Below, in pieces: positions 1 to 8,396 of a stretch of DNA of 64,000 bases. The stretch spans positions 1,235,914-1,299,913 of the forward strand of contig NZ_BNAU01000002.1 of the NCBI RefSeq assembly GCF_014653945.1, read 5' to 3'. The position numbers were made by a program, and so were the translations under genes. How positions within the stretch are numbered: the stretch's first letter is position 1; each line of letters starts with the position of its first letter. The DNA comes from Amycolatopsis deserti. GTDB lineage: Bacteria > Actinomycetota > Actinomycetes > Mycobacteriales > Pseudonocardiaceae. The notes beneath the pieces were generated by a model that was given only the letters and a program-made list of their open reading frames with translations, made no database searches and was not told where the DNA came from.

Positions 1-168
1 CGAGTATCCCACACGGTGCGTCCGGTGCGGCGTACTCGGTGCCAACACGCGCGTGACCACGGCCGGGCGAACTTGCGCGTCGCGCTTGTCGGCGCCGCGC
101 GGGGTGGCTTAGCGTGCGGCAGGAAGCCGACGGCCCCCGGCCGCTGTTCGCCCTGTTGGAGGTCCCCG

Positions 169-1503
169 TTGCCCGGCTTCGGACGATCACTGGTGGCAGC
201 GGCGTGCGCCGTCCTGGTGATGACGCCGGTCCGGACCGCGGCGGCGGAGCCGGAGCGGGCGTGCGCGGACAGCGGGCGCGACGTGCGCTACCTGGTCGTC
301 TTCGACCGGGACACGCCGTCGGCGGCGGCCCGCGACCAGGTGAGCGCCGCGTGCGGGGACCTGACCGGCTACTACCCGCAGATCGGGGTGGGTGTCGCCA
401 CCTCCGGCGACCCGGGTTTCGCGCCGCGGATGGGGCCGGGCCGGGTCTACAGCGCGCAGGACGAGCGGCGGACCGGGCAGCGGTCGGTGCGGCCGGGGCT
501 GCGGGCAACCACGCCGTCGGACGTGCCGGCCGCCGACCGCTCCGGTGAGCAGTGGAACCTGGCCGCGGTGGGCGGTCCCGGCGCCGGCAGCCCGGACGTC
601 GTGGTCGGTGTCCTGGACTCCGGGATCGATCCGGACCACCCCGATCTCGCGGCCGCGGTGGACCGGGACGACTCGGCGGGCTGCGTCGGCGGGGTCGCCG
701 ACCCGAACGAGCGCGCGTGGCGGGCCACGACGTCGGGACACGGCACGCACGTCGCCGGGATCATCGCGGCGGCCGACGACGGCCGGGGCATCACCGGGGT
801 GGCGCCGGGGACGCGGGTGGCGTCGGTGAAGGTCATCGACGACCGCGGGCTGGTCACGCCGGAGGCCGTGGTGTGCGGGCTGATGTGGGCGGCCGAGCAC
901 CGGATGGCGGTCACCAACAGCAGCTTCGCGATCAACACGTGGGGCCCGTCGTGCACCTGGTCACCGGCGCGCGAGGTGGTGCGCGAAGCGATCAGCCGGG
1001 CGGTGGCGTACTCGGCTTCGCGGGGCACGGTGAACGTGGCCGCCGCGACGAACGACGCCGTGGAACTGACGCCGGCGTCCCGAGCGGGCGGATGCGACGC
1101 GCTCCCGGCGGCGGTGCGGGACGTGGTGACCGTGTCCGCGGTCGGGCCGGACGAGGTGAAGGCCCGGTACAGCTCGTACGGGCTCGGGGTGGTGGACCTG
1201 ACCGCGCCAGGCGGCGACGGCGGCTCGTGCGTGCTGTCCACGACGCCCGGCGGGTACGGCGAACTGTGCGGCACGTCGATGGCGGCGCCGCACGTGGCCG
1301 GCGCGGCGGCGGTGCTCGCGGCCGAGCGGCCCGGGTCGACGGCCCGGCAGCTGCGACGGGCGCTGGCGGAACGGGCGCGGCCGGTGCCGTGCCCCGCGGA
1401 CTACGACCTCACCGGGGACGGGCGGCAGGACGCGTTCTGCGCCGGGTACACCGGCTACAACGGGTTCTACGGGCACGGAATGGTGCGCGTCAGCGCCGGC
1501 TGA
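169..1503 (+). CDS. Secreted S8 (subtilisin-like) serine protease
   Basis: Extracellular endopeptidase of the subtilisin family. The catalytic triad is clear: Asp150 in GVLDSGIDPDHPDL, His191 in SGHGTHVAG, Ser370 in GTSMAAPHVAG, with the oxyanion Asn near 295. The open frame reaches back to a GTG at 16, but a TTG at 169 is preceded by GGAGG (158-162) at 6-base spacing and gives a normal signal peptide (residues 1-26, AVLVMTPVRTAAA), so I start there (444 aa). Residues 30-115 look like a propeptide. There is no C-terminal membrane helix, so it is not a typical mycosin. The six or so cysteines of the mature part suggest disulfides. Substrate unknown. Family assignment is certain; the start is inferred. 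Confidence 0.9.
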   Translation: MPGFGRSLVAAACAVLVMTPVRTAAAEPERACADSGRDVRYLVVFDRDTPSAAARDQVSAACGDLTGYYPQIGVGVATSGDPGFAPRMGPGRVYSAQDERRTGQRSVRPGLRATTPSDVPAADRSGEQWNLAAVGGPGAGSPDVVVGVLDSGIDPDHPDLAAAVDRDDSAGCVGGVADPNERAWRATTSGHGTHVAGIIAAADDGRGITGVAPGTRVASVKVIDDRGLVTPEAVVCGLMWAAEHRMAVTNSSFAINTWGPSCTWSPAREVVREAISRAVAYSASRGTVNVAAATNDAVELTPASRAGGCDALPAAVRDVVTVSAVGPDEVKARYSSYGLGVVDLTAPGGDGGSCVLSTTPGGYGELCGTSMAAPHVAGAAAVLAAERPGSTARQLRRALAERARPVPCPADYDLTGDGRQDAFCAGYTGYNGFYGHGMVRVSAG

Positions 1504-1509
1504 CGGTGG

Positions 1510-1760
1510 CCGCGCCCCGGATGGCCAGGACCGCGCCACCAAGTAGGCGACCTGACCGGCCATGCCGGGCGCAGGGCGACCCGAGGCGACCGCGCGGCAA
1601 CGGGCGCGGCCAGTGCCACGCCCGGCGGGCTACCCCTCACCCAGCACGGCTCAGCGCAGGAGCAGCCCACTGACTCGGCGAGCTGCGCTCCAGATGCCCA
1701 GGACAGCCAGTGCGACGAGGTAGGCGACGTGGCCGACCATGCCGGGGTGCAAGGTGGTCC
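1510..1760 (-). pseudogene. Two decayed copies of the neighbouring ABC permease 3' end
   Basis: Read on the minus strand, about 1666-1740 encodes HPGMVGHVAYLVALAVLGIW, then SAARRVSGLLLR and a stop. This is nearly identical to the last 32 residues of the intact permease just upstream (HPGMIGHVAYLVALAALGIW). A more decayed copy lies near 1511-1580 (GMAGQVAYLVA, then out of frame). The shared core GTAGGCGA starts near 1543, 1720 and 1859, so spacings are about 177 and 139 bases. The middle copy has only substitutions, many of them synonymous, so it diverged while still coding or came from a paralogous permease. Nothing else is visible in the interval 1504-1789. Confidence 0.7.
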
Positions 1761-1789
1761 AGCGCTTCCGCGCGACAGCGGACCGGGTC

Positions 1790-2617
1790 TCAACGCAGGA
1801 GCAGTCCGCTGAGGCGGCGCGCCGCGCCCCAGATGCCGAGGGCCGCCAGCGCCACGAGGTAGGCGACGTGGCCGATCATGCCCGGGTGCAGGGCGCCGAC
1901 GGCGAGCTCGCGCATCAGCTGGATGCCGTGGTAGAGCGGGGAGCACTGCACGACGACCTGCACCGCGCCGGGGTAGACCGACAGCGGGTAGAACGTGGTG
2001 GAGAACAGGAACATCGGGACGACGGCCAGCTGGATGTAGTCGAACTGGGACGTCGAGCGGAGGAAGGTCGCGCAGGTCATGCCGATCGCGGCGAAGGCGA
2101 GCGCGATCAGCAGCGCGACCGGGATCAGCAGCAGCGCCCACGGTGAGGTGACCAGGCCCATCACGGCCATCACGGCGAAGAACGCGACCGAGTAGAGGCC
2201 GCCGCGCAGGACGGCCCAGGAGATCTCGCCGATCGCGATGTCCAGCGGGCCGATCGGGGTGGCCAGCATCGCGTCGTAGGTCTTGGCGTAGCGGAACTTG
2301 AAGAACACGTTGAACGTGCTGTCGAAGATGGCGCCGTTCATGGCGGACGAGGCCAGCAGGGCGGGCGCGACGAACGCGACGTAGCTCATCGGCTGCCCGT
2401 CCGGGCCGGTGGCGTCGCCGACGAGCCTGCCGAAGCCGATCTGGAAGGCGACGAGGTAGAAGAGCGGCTCGAGCACGCCGGAGGCGAAGACCAGCCACAT
2501 GCGCGAGTAGGCGAGGACCGAGCGCTCGACGAGCTTGCTGGCGCGGCCGGCGTACAGGCCGGGCGGCAGGACGCGGAGCAGGAGGCCGCGGCGGTGGGTT
2601 CGGGTCAGGGTCGTCAT
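1790..2617 (-). CDS. ABC-2 type exporter permease (distal)
   Basis: Integral membrane subunit of an ABC-2 exporter (275 aa), of the DrrB/NodJ type. About six hydrophobic segments are visible after a basic N-terminus, and it carries the family pattern of a cytoplasmic N-terminal helix followed by paired helices (FASGVLEPLFYLVAFQIGFG, VAPALLASSAMNGAIFDSTF). It lies about 245 bases downstream of a second permease that overlaps the ATPase, so the three genes probably form one exporter with a heteromeric membrane part. The start ATG at 2617 fits the basic MTTLTRTHRRG leader. Substrate unknown; relatives export drugs, glycolipids or polysaccharides. Confidence 0.85.
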   Translation of the reverse strand: MTTLTRTHRRGLLLRVLPPGLYAGRASKLVERSVLAYSRMWLVFASGVLEPLFYLVAFQIGFGRLVGDATGPDGQPMSYVAFVAPALLASSAMNGAIFDSTFNVFFKFRYAKTYDAMLATPIGPLDIAIGEISWAVLRGGLYSVAFFAVMAVMGLVTSPWALLLIPVALLIALAFAAIGMTCATFLRSTSQFDYIQLAVVPMFLFSTTFYPLSVYPGAVQVVVQCSPLYHGIQLMRELAVGALHPGMIGHVAYLVALAALGIWGAARRLSGLLLR

Positions 2618-2861
2618 CGGTGCTCTCGCGTCGTTGGGCGGAGTCGGGCGGTGGTCGTCCGGGAAGGCCGCGGCGAAGGTCGAGGCTGGAGGATCACCGG
2701 GGCACGGGCCTCCGCTGGGAGGTGGCCGGCCGGCTGCGGCCCCGGCCGGGCGATGAGCCGCGCTGGAGGGATCGCACGGCCGGGAGCCGGACGGCAGCAG
2801 GCCGCCCGGGGCTCTCGCGTGGTTCGGGCGGGGGTGGTCCGTGGGGAGCAGGCGCGCATCG

Positions 2862-3665
2862 TCACACCACCAGGCGCCGGTAGAAGTAACGGCGTGCCAG
2901 GAGCGCTCCGACGGTGAACAGGGCCGCCAGGAACGCCAGGTGCCCGAGCGCGGGCAGCCACCCCAGGCCGCCCAGCGTCACGCCGCGGGCCAGTTCGTTT
3001 CCGTGCCACAGCGGGGATATCCACGCCAGCCAGCGCAGCGCCGGCGGGATCTGCTCGATCGGGAAGAACGTGCCCGCGAACAACGTCATCGGCATCACCA
3101 CGAACCGGAACACGGCGTTGAACCGGACGCCCTCGTCGTAGGTCGTCGCCGCCAGGGCTGTCACCGGGGCCGCGCACGCCAGGCCGGTGACCGCGCCGAC
3201 GAGCACCACCAGCACCGCGCCCGCGTTCAGCCACGCCCCGAACGGCACCGCGATCACCGCGTACACCGCGCCGGCCAGCAGCAGCCTCAGCGTCACCCAG
3301 ATCAGGTGCCCGCCCAGCACCTGCCCCGGCGTGACCGGCGTGGCCGTGACGGCCAGGTAGTCCTTCTGCCACTTGAACCCGGACAGCACCGGGTACGTCG
3401 ACTCCCCCACCGCGTTCTGCAGCGCCGCCGACACCAGCAGCGCGGGCGCGATGTAGTGCACATAGGACAGTCCGCCGGTGGCCGGACCGGCCTGCACCTG
3501 CGATCCGAAGCCCAGCCCCATCGCCAGCAGGAACAGCAGCGGTTGCAGGCCGGTCGAGTACACATTGGACTTCCAGTACCGGCGGTACCACGCCCAGTAT
3601 CCCTCGACGCGAAGCCACGCGCCCTGCCACGCCGGCACCACCCGGCCCGTCGACGAAATGCTCAT
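2862..3665 (-). CDS. ABC-2 type exporter permease (proximal)
   Basis: Second membrane subunit of the same ABC-2 exporter (267 aa, about six helices). The start ATG at 3665 shares one base with the TGA of the ATPase gene (TGATG), so the two are translationally coupled; the longer open frame upstream is only a shadow of the ATPase. Hydrophobic blocks include LLFLLAMGLGFGSQ, YAVIAVPFGAWLNAGAVLVV and FRFVVMPMTLFAGTFFPIEQ, the last matching the conserved re-entrant region of the family. Similar in size to the distal permease but clearly divergent in sequence, so they probably pair as a heterodimer. About 245 bases of GC-rich sequence without a gene separate it from the next permease. Confidence 0.87.
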   Translation of the reverse strand: MSISSTGRVVPAWQGAWLRVEGYWAWYRRYWKSNVYSTGLQPLLFLLAMGLGFGSQVQAGPATGGLSYVHYIAPALLVSAALQNAVGESTYPVLSGFKWQKDYLAVTATPVTPGQVLGGHLIWVTLRLLLAGAVYAVIAVPFGAWLNAGAVLVVLVGAVTGLACAAPVTALAATTYDEGVRFNAVFRFVVMPMTLFAGTFFPIEQIPPALRWLAWISPLWHGNELARGVTLGGLGWLPALGHLAFLAALFTVGALLARRYFYRRLVV

Positions 3666-4615
3666 CAGTCCACCAGCGTCCGTCCGGTCAGGCGCAGGAA
3701 CACGTCCTCCAGCGAGCTCCGCCGCACCAGCGACGCCAGCGGCCGCACGCCCCGCTGGTGCACCTGCTCCAGCGCCGCCTCCCCGGCCGCGGTGTAGAGC
3801 AGCAGCCGATCGGGCAGCACCTCGACGCGGTCGGCCAGATCCGCCACGCGATCCGCCGGCACCTCCTCCCCCGGCGCGAACCGCAGCTCCACCACCTCGC
3901 GCGTGGAGTAGCGCCGGATCAGCTCGGTCGGCGACCCCTCGGCCACGATCCGCCCGCCGTCCATGACCACGAGCCGGTCGCACAGCTGCTCGGCCTCGTC
4001 CATGTAGTGCGTGGTGATGATGAGCGTGACGCCTTGCGCCTTGAGCCGGAACAGCCTGTCCCACAACAGGTGCCGCGCCTGGGGATCGAGACCGGTGGTC
4101 GGCTCGTCGAGCAGCAGCAGTTCCGGATCGTTGACCAGCGCGCGGGCGATGGTCAGCCGCCGTTTCATGCCGCCGGACAGCGGCTCGACCTCGTCCTCGG
4201 CCCGGTCGGAGAGCTGGGCGAACTCCATCAGCTCGACCGCCTTGCGCCGCACGTGCGCCCGGGACAGCCCGAAGTAGCGGCCGTACACCTGCAGGTTCTG
4301 CCGCACGGTCAGCTCGTTGTCGAGGTTGTCCTGCTGCGGCACCACCCCGAGCCGGGCGCGGATGCGCGGGCCGTCGACGTTCGGATCCATGCCGAGCACC
4401 GTCAGATCGCCGTCGGAGCGCGGGGACACCGACGCGATCATCCGCATCGTCGACGACTTGCCGGCACCGTTGGGCCCGAGGAAGCCGAACGCCTCCCCGC
4501 GCCGGACCTCGACGTCGATCCCCCGCACCGCCTCGAAGTCGCCGAAGCGCTTCACCAGTGCCTTGGCCTGCACCATGCTCGGTTCGTCCACACCCAGCAC
4601 AGTACGACCGACCAC
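3665..4615 (-). CDS. ABC exporter ATP-binding subunit (DrrA/NodI type)
   Basis: Cytoplasmic ATPase driving the two downstream permeases. It shows Walker A GPNGAGKS, signature LSGGMKRR, Walker B LLLLDEPTTGLDP and the H-loop TTHYMDEAEQL in the usual order, then a C-terminal DrrA-like extension of about 80 residues after residue 235. The GTG at 4615 gives 316 aa; an in-frame ATG at 4576 (MVQAKALVKRF) gives 303 aa and starts right at the conserved fold, so the start is uncertain. It lies 18 bases after the IclR gene and may be read from the same message. Confidence 0.9.
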   Translation of the reverse strand: MVGRTVLGVDEPSMVQAKALVKRFGDFEAVRGIDVEVRRGEAFGFLGPNGAGKSSTMRMIASVSPRSDGDLTVLGMDPNVDGPRIRARLGVVPQQDNLDNELTVRQNLQVYGRYFGLSRAHVRRKAVELMEFAQLSDRAEDEVEPLSGGMKRRLTIARALVNDPELLLLDEPTTGLDPQARHLLWDRLFRLKAQGVTLIITTHYMDEAEQLCDRLVVMDGGRIVAEGSPTELIRRYSTREVVELRFAPGEEVPADRVADLADRVEVLPDRLLLYTAAGEAALEQVHQRGVRPLASLVRRSSLEDVFLRLTGRTLVD

Positions 4616-4633
4616 CGACAGTTTTCGATCGCT

Positions 4634-5389
4634 TTACGACGCGGCCAGCTCCCGCGTCAGCGCGGACGCGGCGGTGCGCACCGCGGGCGCCAGCCGTTCC
4701 ACGTCGAGGCGCTCGGCGCTGCCGGTGATCGACACGGCGGCGATCAGCCGTCGCCGCCGGTCGTACACCGGCGCGGCCACCGCGGCGACCCCGACCTCGG
4801 CTTCCTCGTGGTTGACCCCGTACCCGCGCTCCACGGCGCGGTCCAGATCGCGGCGCAACAGCCCCGGCGCGACGATCGTGCGCGGCGTCTTGCGCGCCAG
4901 CCCGGCCGCGGTCACGCGGCGGAAGTACTCCGGCGGTCCGAGGGCGAGGAACACCTTGCCGGTCGCGGTGCAGTGGACCGGCATCCGGCCGCCGACGCGC
5001 GATCCGATGCGCGTCGAGCGGTGGCCGGTGACCTTCTCCAGGAACAGCGTGTGCCCGCCGTCCGGCACCGCGAGGTGGATGTTCTCGTGCGTGGCCTCGT
5101 ACAGGTCCTGGAGGTACGGCAGGGCCGCTTCGCGCAGTTCACGGCGCCGCGGCACGCGCTGGCCGAGTTCGAACAGCTTCATGCTCAGCCGGTAGCCGGC
5201 GCCGACGCGTTCCAGCCCGCCCCAGCGGACGAGTTCGGCGGCCAGCCGGTGCGCGGTGGCCTTCGGCAGGCCGGTGCGGGCGGACAGTTCGGCCAGGGAG
5301 AGAGACGCGTCGGCGGGTTCGAACGCGTCCAGCAGCATCAGGCCGCGCGCCAGCACCGACTTCGGGACATCGCCTTCGTTGGCGGGCAT
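4634..5389 (-). CDS. IclR family transcriptional regulator
   Basis: DNA-binding regulator with an N-terminal winged helix-turn-helix (LSLAELSARTGLPKATAHRL, about residues 29-48) and a C-terminal IclR effector domain (residues 80-251; motifs NIHLAVPDGG, MPVHCTATGKVFLA, GYGVNHEEAEVGVAAVAAPV). Length 251 aa is normal. It sits directly before the ABC exporter genes on the same strand with an 18-base gap, so it may control or be co-transcribed with them. No sugar or aromatic catabolic gene, the usual IclR target, is adjacent, so the ligand is unknown. Confidence 0.9.
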   Translation of the reverse strand: MPANEGDVPKSVLARGLMLLDAFEPADASLSLAELSARTGLPKATAHRLAAELVRWGGLERVGAGYRLSMKLFELGQRVPRRRELREAALPYLQDLYEATHENIHLAVPDGGHTLFLEKVTGHRSTRIGSRVGGRMPVHCTATGKVFLALGPPEYFRRVTAAGLARKTPRTIVAPGLLRRDLDRAVERGYGVNHEEAEVGVAAVAAPVYDRRRRLIAAVSITGSAERLDVERLAPAVRTAASALTRELAAS

Positions 5390-5410
5390 CCGGAGATGGT
5401 AAATCCCCGG

Positions 5411-5448
5411 AGGGGCTTCCGGTAAGGATCAACCCCACCGGAAGCCCC
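5411..5448 (-). terminator. Hairpin terminator after ndk
   Basis: A perfect 12-bp inverted repeat, GGGGCTTCCGGT (5412-5423) and ACCGGAAGCCCC (5437-5448), with a 13-base loop lies between the ndk stop and the IclR start. It is GC-rich without a clear U-tract, which is common for actinobacterial terminators. Confidence 0.7.
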
Positions 5449-5457
5449 CGCCGTCAC

Positions 5458-5868
5458 TCACAGGTCGGGGAACCAGAGCTTCAGCTCGCGCTCGGCCGAC
5501 TCCGGCGAGTCCGAACCGTGCACCAGGTTGAACTGGGTCTCCAGGCCGTAGTCCCCGCGCAGCGTGCCGGGGGTGGCCTTCTCCACCGGGTCGGTGCCGC
5601 CGGCGAGCTGGCGGAAGGCCGCGATGGCCCGCACGCCCTCGACCGCGATCGCGACGACCGGGCCGGAGGTGATGAACTCCAGCAGGTCACCGAAGAACGG
5701 CTTGTCCTTGTGCTCGGCGTAGTGCTCCTCGGCGACCGAACGCTCGACGGTGCGCAGCTCCAGCGCGGCCAGCTTCAGCCCCTTGCGCTCGATGCGCGAG
5801 ATGACCTCGCCGACGAGGCCGCGCTGTACGCCGTCGGGCTTGACCAGAACCAGCGTGCGTTCACTCAC
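5458..5868 (-). CDS. ndk: Nucleoside diphosphate kinase
   Basis: Transfers the gamma-phosphate from ATP to nucleoside diphosphates through a phosphohistidine; cytoplasmic housekeeping enzyme. The 136-aa protein has the standard length, the N-terminal [13 protein letters not shown] and the catalytic His117 in NLVHGSDS. In many actinobacteria ndk follows valS-folC-DUF4233; here folC and DUF4233 are on the same strand but PhoD and DUF4260 genes intervene. A strong hairpin follows the stop. Confidence 0.97.
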   Translation of the reverse strand: MSERTLVLVKPDGVQRGLVGEVISRIERKGLKLAALELRTVERSVAEEHYAEHKDKPFFGDLLEFITSGPVVAIAVEGVRAIAAFRQLAGGTDPVEKATPGTLRGDYGLETQFNLVHGSDSPESAERELKLWFPDL

Positions 5869-5921
5869 GACTGTGTTTCTCCTTCATCACGTGCACGATT
5901 GCCCGAAGCCTACTGGCCTGG

Positions 5922-7463
5922 TCAGCGCTGCGGTTCCAGGGTGGTCGACCACAGCGAGGCGCCCGTGCCGTCGCGAAGATCGACACGCAGTCCCCCGGAA
6001 CCGCCGTCGATGTTGATTTCGCCGAAATGCTGGAAACCGGCCATCGGCGAGGTGTTCGCGGCGGGCGGGGCGTGCACGAAAACGGCCTGCGGGCCGAAAG
6101 TCGGATCGAGCGTGTTCGGGCCGAACGCGCCGGCGTGCAGCGGGCCGGAAACGAATTCCCAGAACGGGTCGAAATCTCCCACGGCGGCGCGGTCCGGCGA
6201 ATAGTGGTGCGCCGCGGTGTAGTGCACGTCCGCGGTGAGCCACACGGTGTTGCGCACCTTCCGCTTCGCCAGCTCACGCAGCACCCACGCGATCTCGCTC
6301 TCGCGGCCGGCGGGCGCGCCGGGCAGGTTGTTCGCCACGCCCTCGATGCCGGTCGAGCCGTCCAGCACGGCGAGCCCGATCGGCAGGTCGGCCTGCACGA
6401 TCTTCCACGTCGCGCGGCTGCGGGACAGGCCGTCGACGAGCCACTTCGCCTGCTTCTCGCCGAGGATCTGACCGGGCTTACGCGGATCGGAGGTGTTCGC
6501 GTCCTTGTAGGTGCGCATGTCCAGCACGAACACCTCCAGCCGCGAACCGTAGGTGAAGCTGCGGTACACGCGGCCGTCCACGGCGCGCTTCGGGTCGATC
6601 GGCTGCCATTCGTGGAAGGCCTGGAACGCCCGCGCCGCGAGCACGTCGACGCGCTTTTCGGTGTACTGCGGCAAGTCCAGGATCTCGCCGGGGTACCAGT
6701 TGTTGGTCACCTCGTGGTCGTCCCACTGGACGTAGCTGGGGACGGCGGCGGTGAACGCGCGCACATTTTCGTCGAGCATGTTGTAGGCGAACTGCCCGCG
6801 GTACTCGTCGAGCGTCTCGGCGACCTTCGTCTTTTCCGGGGTGACGATGTTGCGCCACACGCGGCCGTCGGGCAGCGTCACCGTCTCGGTGAGCGGGCCG
6901 TCGGCGTAGACCGTGTCGCCGCTGTGCAGGAACAGGTCCGGATTGCGGGCGAGCATCGCGGCGTAGGCGGTCATGCCGCCGATGTCGGGGTTGATGCCCC
7001 AGCCCTGACCCGCCACGTCGCCGGACCACGTCAGTCGGACGTCGCTGCGGCCCACGGGCGCGGTCTTGAAGGTGCCGGTCAGCGGCTCGCTGCTCGCCCG
7101 GCCGTCGAGCGATTCGGCGGTGACGCGGTAGTGCAGCTCGGTGCCCGGCGCGAGCGAGGAGATCCGCAGTTTGCCGGTGCCGCCGGTGTCCGGGGTCAGC
7201 AGCGGGCCGCGGACGGTCCGGGCGTGCCGGAAGGACGGGTCGCGGGATACTTCGACGATCATCCGGGACGGCCGGTCGGCACGGGTCCAGACCAGTGCCG
7301 AGTCCGGAGTCACGTCGCCGGACTGGATGCCGTGCGTCAGCACCGGGCGGTCCTTGCGGACGAGGGCCGCGCCGGCGAGGGGGCTGCCCAGGACCCCGGC
7401 GGCGAGGACACCGGCGCCGACGAGGCCGGTTCGGAGGGCGGAGCGGCGAGTCTGTTCGGTCAT
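5922..7463 (-). CDS. phoD: PhoD-type alkaline phosphatase/phosphodiesterase, Tat-exported
   Basis: Extracytoplasmic metallophosphoesterase that releases phosphate from mono- and diesters. The N-terminus has a twin-arginine signal (RRSALRTGLVGAGVLAAG) followed by an Ala-rich h-region, then a PhoD N-terminal fibronectin-like domain (about 40-135) and the catalytic domain with LHSGDTVYADGP, VQWDDHEVTNNW and TADVHYTAAHHY, which hold the metal ligands. Length 513 aa is typical. Normally induced by phosphate limitation through PhoP; I did not find a convincing PHO box in the 61-base upstream gap. It interrupts the usual ndk/DUF4233 neighbourhood. Confidence 0.93.
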   Translation of the reverse strand: MTEQTRRSALRTGLVGAGVLAAGVLGSPLAGAALVRKDRPVLTHGIQSGDVTPDSALVWTRADRPSRMIVEVSRDPSFRHARTVRGPLLTPDTGGTGKLRISSLAPGTELHYRVTAESLDGRASSEPLTGTFKTAPVGRSDVRLTWSGDVAGQGWGINPDIGGMTAYAAMLARNPDLFLHSGDTVYADGPLTETVTLPDGRVWRNIVTPEKTKVAETLDEYRGQFAYNMLDENVRAFTAAVPSYVQWDDHEVTNNWYPGEILDLPQYTEKRVDVLAARAFQAFHEWQPIDPKRAVDGRVYRSFTYGSRLEVFVLDMRTYKDANTSDPRKPGQILGEKQAKWLVDGLSRSRATWKIVQADLPIGLAVLDGSTGIEGVANNLPGAPAGRESEIAWVLRELAKRKVRNTVWLTADVHYTAAHHYSPDRAAVGDFDPFWEFVSGPLHAGAFGPNTLDPTFGPQAVFVHAPPAANTSPMAGFQHFGEINIDGGSGGLRVDLRDGTGASLWSTTLEPQR

Positions 7464-7524
7464 GCCGGAGTTCTATGCGGGCCCGGGGGCCGACGGGCCA
7501 ACTCCGGCTGTCCGGACGGTGAAC

Positions 7525-7890
7525 TCACGCGGTGGCGCGCTGACGGCCATCCGCCGTGCGCAGACCGTAACCGAAGACGCGGTCCACCGCGATGTGCGCC
7601 AGCCAGGCCAGGCCGAGGGTGAAGGCGGCGGGGCTCGTCACGAAGGTGCAGACCGCCAGCAGTACCGCCGGCCCCGCCCAGTGGTGCGCCGCGTTGTAGA
7701 ACGGCACGACCCGCCGCGGCAGCACACCGCGCTCGACCTGCTCGGCACCGATGCCGGTGAGGAACGTCAGGTCCGGCCCGATCAGCCCGAGCAGCAGGGC
7801 CCCGACCGTCCAGCCGCCGTGCTTGACGACCTCGAACACGGCGAACGCGAGCAGGAACACCGCGGCGACGGCCCAGGCGATGCGCTTCAT
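7525..7890 (-). CDS. DUF4260 family small membrane protein
   Basis: Integral membrane protein of 121 aa with about four hydrophobic segments and the DUF4260 pattern LIGPDLTFL, PFYNAAHHWAGPAVL and LAWLAHIAVDRVFGYGL. Function unknown. It has a good ribosome site (GGAGGAG, eight bases before the ATG). Two copies of an AGAGC-N3-GCTCT palindrome lie in the 113-base gap upstream, as expected for control by a TetR-type repressor, but no TetR gene is adjacent. Confidence 0.8.
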   Translation of the reverse strand: MKRIAWAVAAVFLLAFAVFEVVKHGGWTVGALLLGLIGPDLTFLTGIGAEQVERGVLPRRVVPFYNAAHHWAGPAVLLAVCTFVTSPAAFTLGLAWLAHIAVDRVFGYGLRTADGRQRATA

Positions 7891-7923
7891 GGGAACACTC
7901 CTCCGAGATCAGTTGTCCATTTC

Positions 7924-7989
7924 GAGAGCAGTGCTCTCACGAAGACCAGCGTGACTCAGCGGAGCACCCTTGTCAAGAGCACCGCTCTC
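7924..7989. promoter_or_regulatory. Twin palindromic operators AGAGC-N3-GCTCT
   Basis: GAGAGCAGTGCTCTC (7924-7938) and AGAGCACCGCTCT (7976-7988) share the palindrome AGAGC-N3-GCTCT. Their centres are 51 bases apart, about five helical turns, in the gap before the DUF4260 gene. This looks like a two-site operator for a dimeric repressor of TetR type. The repressor gene is not in this neighbourhood. Confidence 0.6.
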
Positions 7990-8003
7990 GGTTCGGATCG
8001 CTG

Positions 8004-8396
8004 CTACTGCTGCTGGCTGGGCAGACGGCCCTCGGCCATGCGGCGCGCCACGTCGTTGCGCAGCCACAGCGCCCACAGCCAGAACGCCAGGAACAGCAGG
8101 CCGATGATGCCGATCGCCACCTGGTCGACGAAGTACGCGACCAGCGCGACCTGCAGGACCAGGATGGCCGGCACCGCCCAGCGCCGCTTGAGCACGCCGC
8201 ACAGCAGCACGTGCAGGACGGCGATCACGATGACGCCCCAGCCGGCGAGGGTGCCCACGCCGCCGCCCAGGTTGGCGATCACCGGCAGCGCCAGGCCGAC
8301 CGTGATGGCCTCGCAGATCAGGGTGCCCGCCATCACGCCGCGGAACGACTTCATCGGGTCCTTCGCCGGGGGCCGGACCGTCTTCTCCTCGCTCAC
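8004..8396 (-). CDS. DUF4233 membrane protein, folC-linked
   Basis: Small membrane protein of 130 aa with about four helices (GVMAGTLICEAITVGLALPV, GWGVIVIAVLHVLLCGVL, AILVLQVALVAYFVDQVAIG, IIGLLFLAFWLWALWL). It belongs to DUF4233, which in actinobacteria is almost always found immediately after folC. Its GTG start overlaps the folC TGA by four bases (GTGA), so it is coupled to folC translation. Function unknown; the conserved linkage suggests a role tied to folate or to the cell envelope, but nothing in the sequence decides this. Confidence 0.85.
   Translation of the reverse strand: MSEEKTVRPPAKDPMKSFRGVMAGTLICEAITVGLALPVIANLGGGVGTLAGWGVIVIAVLHVLLCGVLKRRWAVPAILVLQVALVAYFVDQVAIGIIGLLFLAFWLWALWLRNDVARRMAEGRLPSQQQ

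Noticed and set aside
169-1503. Mycosin (type VII secretion protease) identity for the subtilisin
   Set aside because: No C-terminal membrane helix and no ESX genes nearby; a general secreted subtilisin fits better.
3758-5425. Plus-strand 555-aa open frame
   Set aside because: Shadow of the ABC ATPase and IclR genes on the other strand; composition is His/Arg/Gln-rich without any fold signal.
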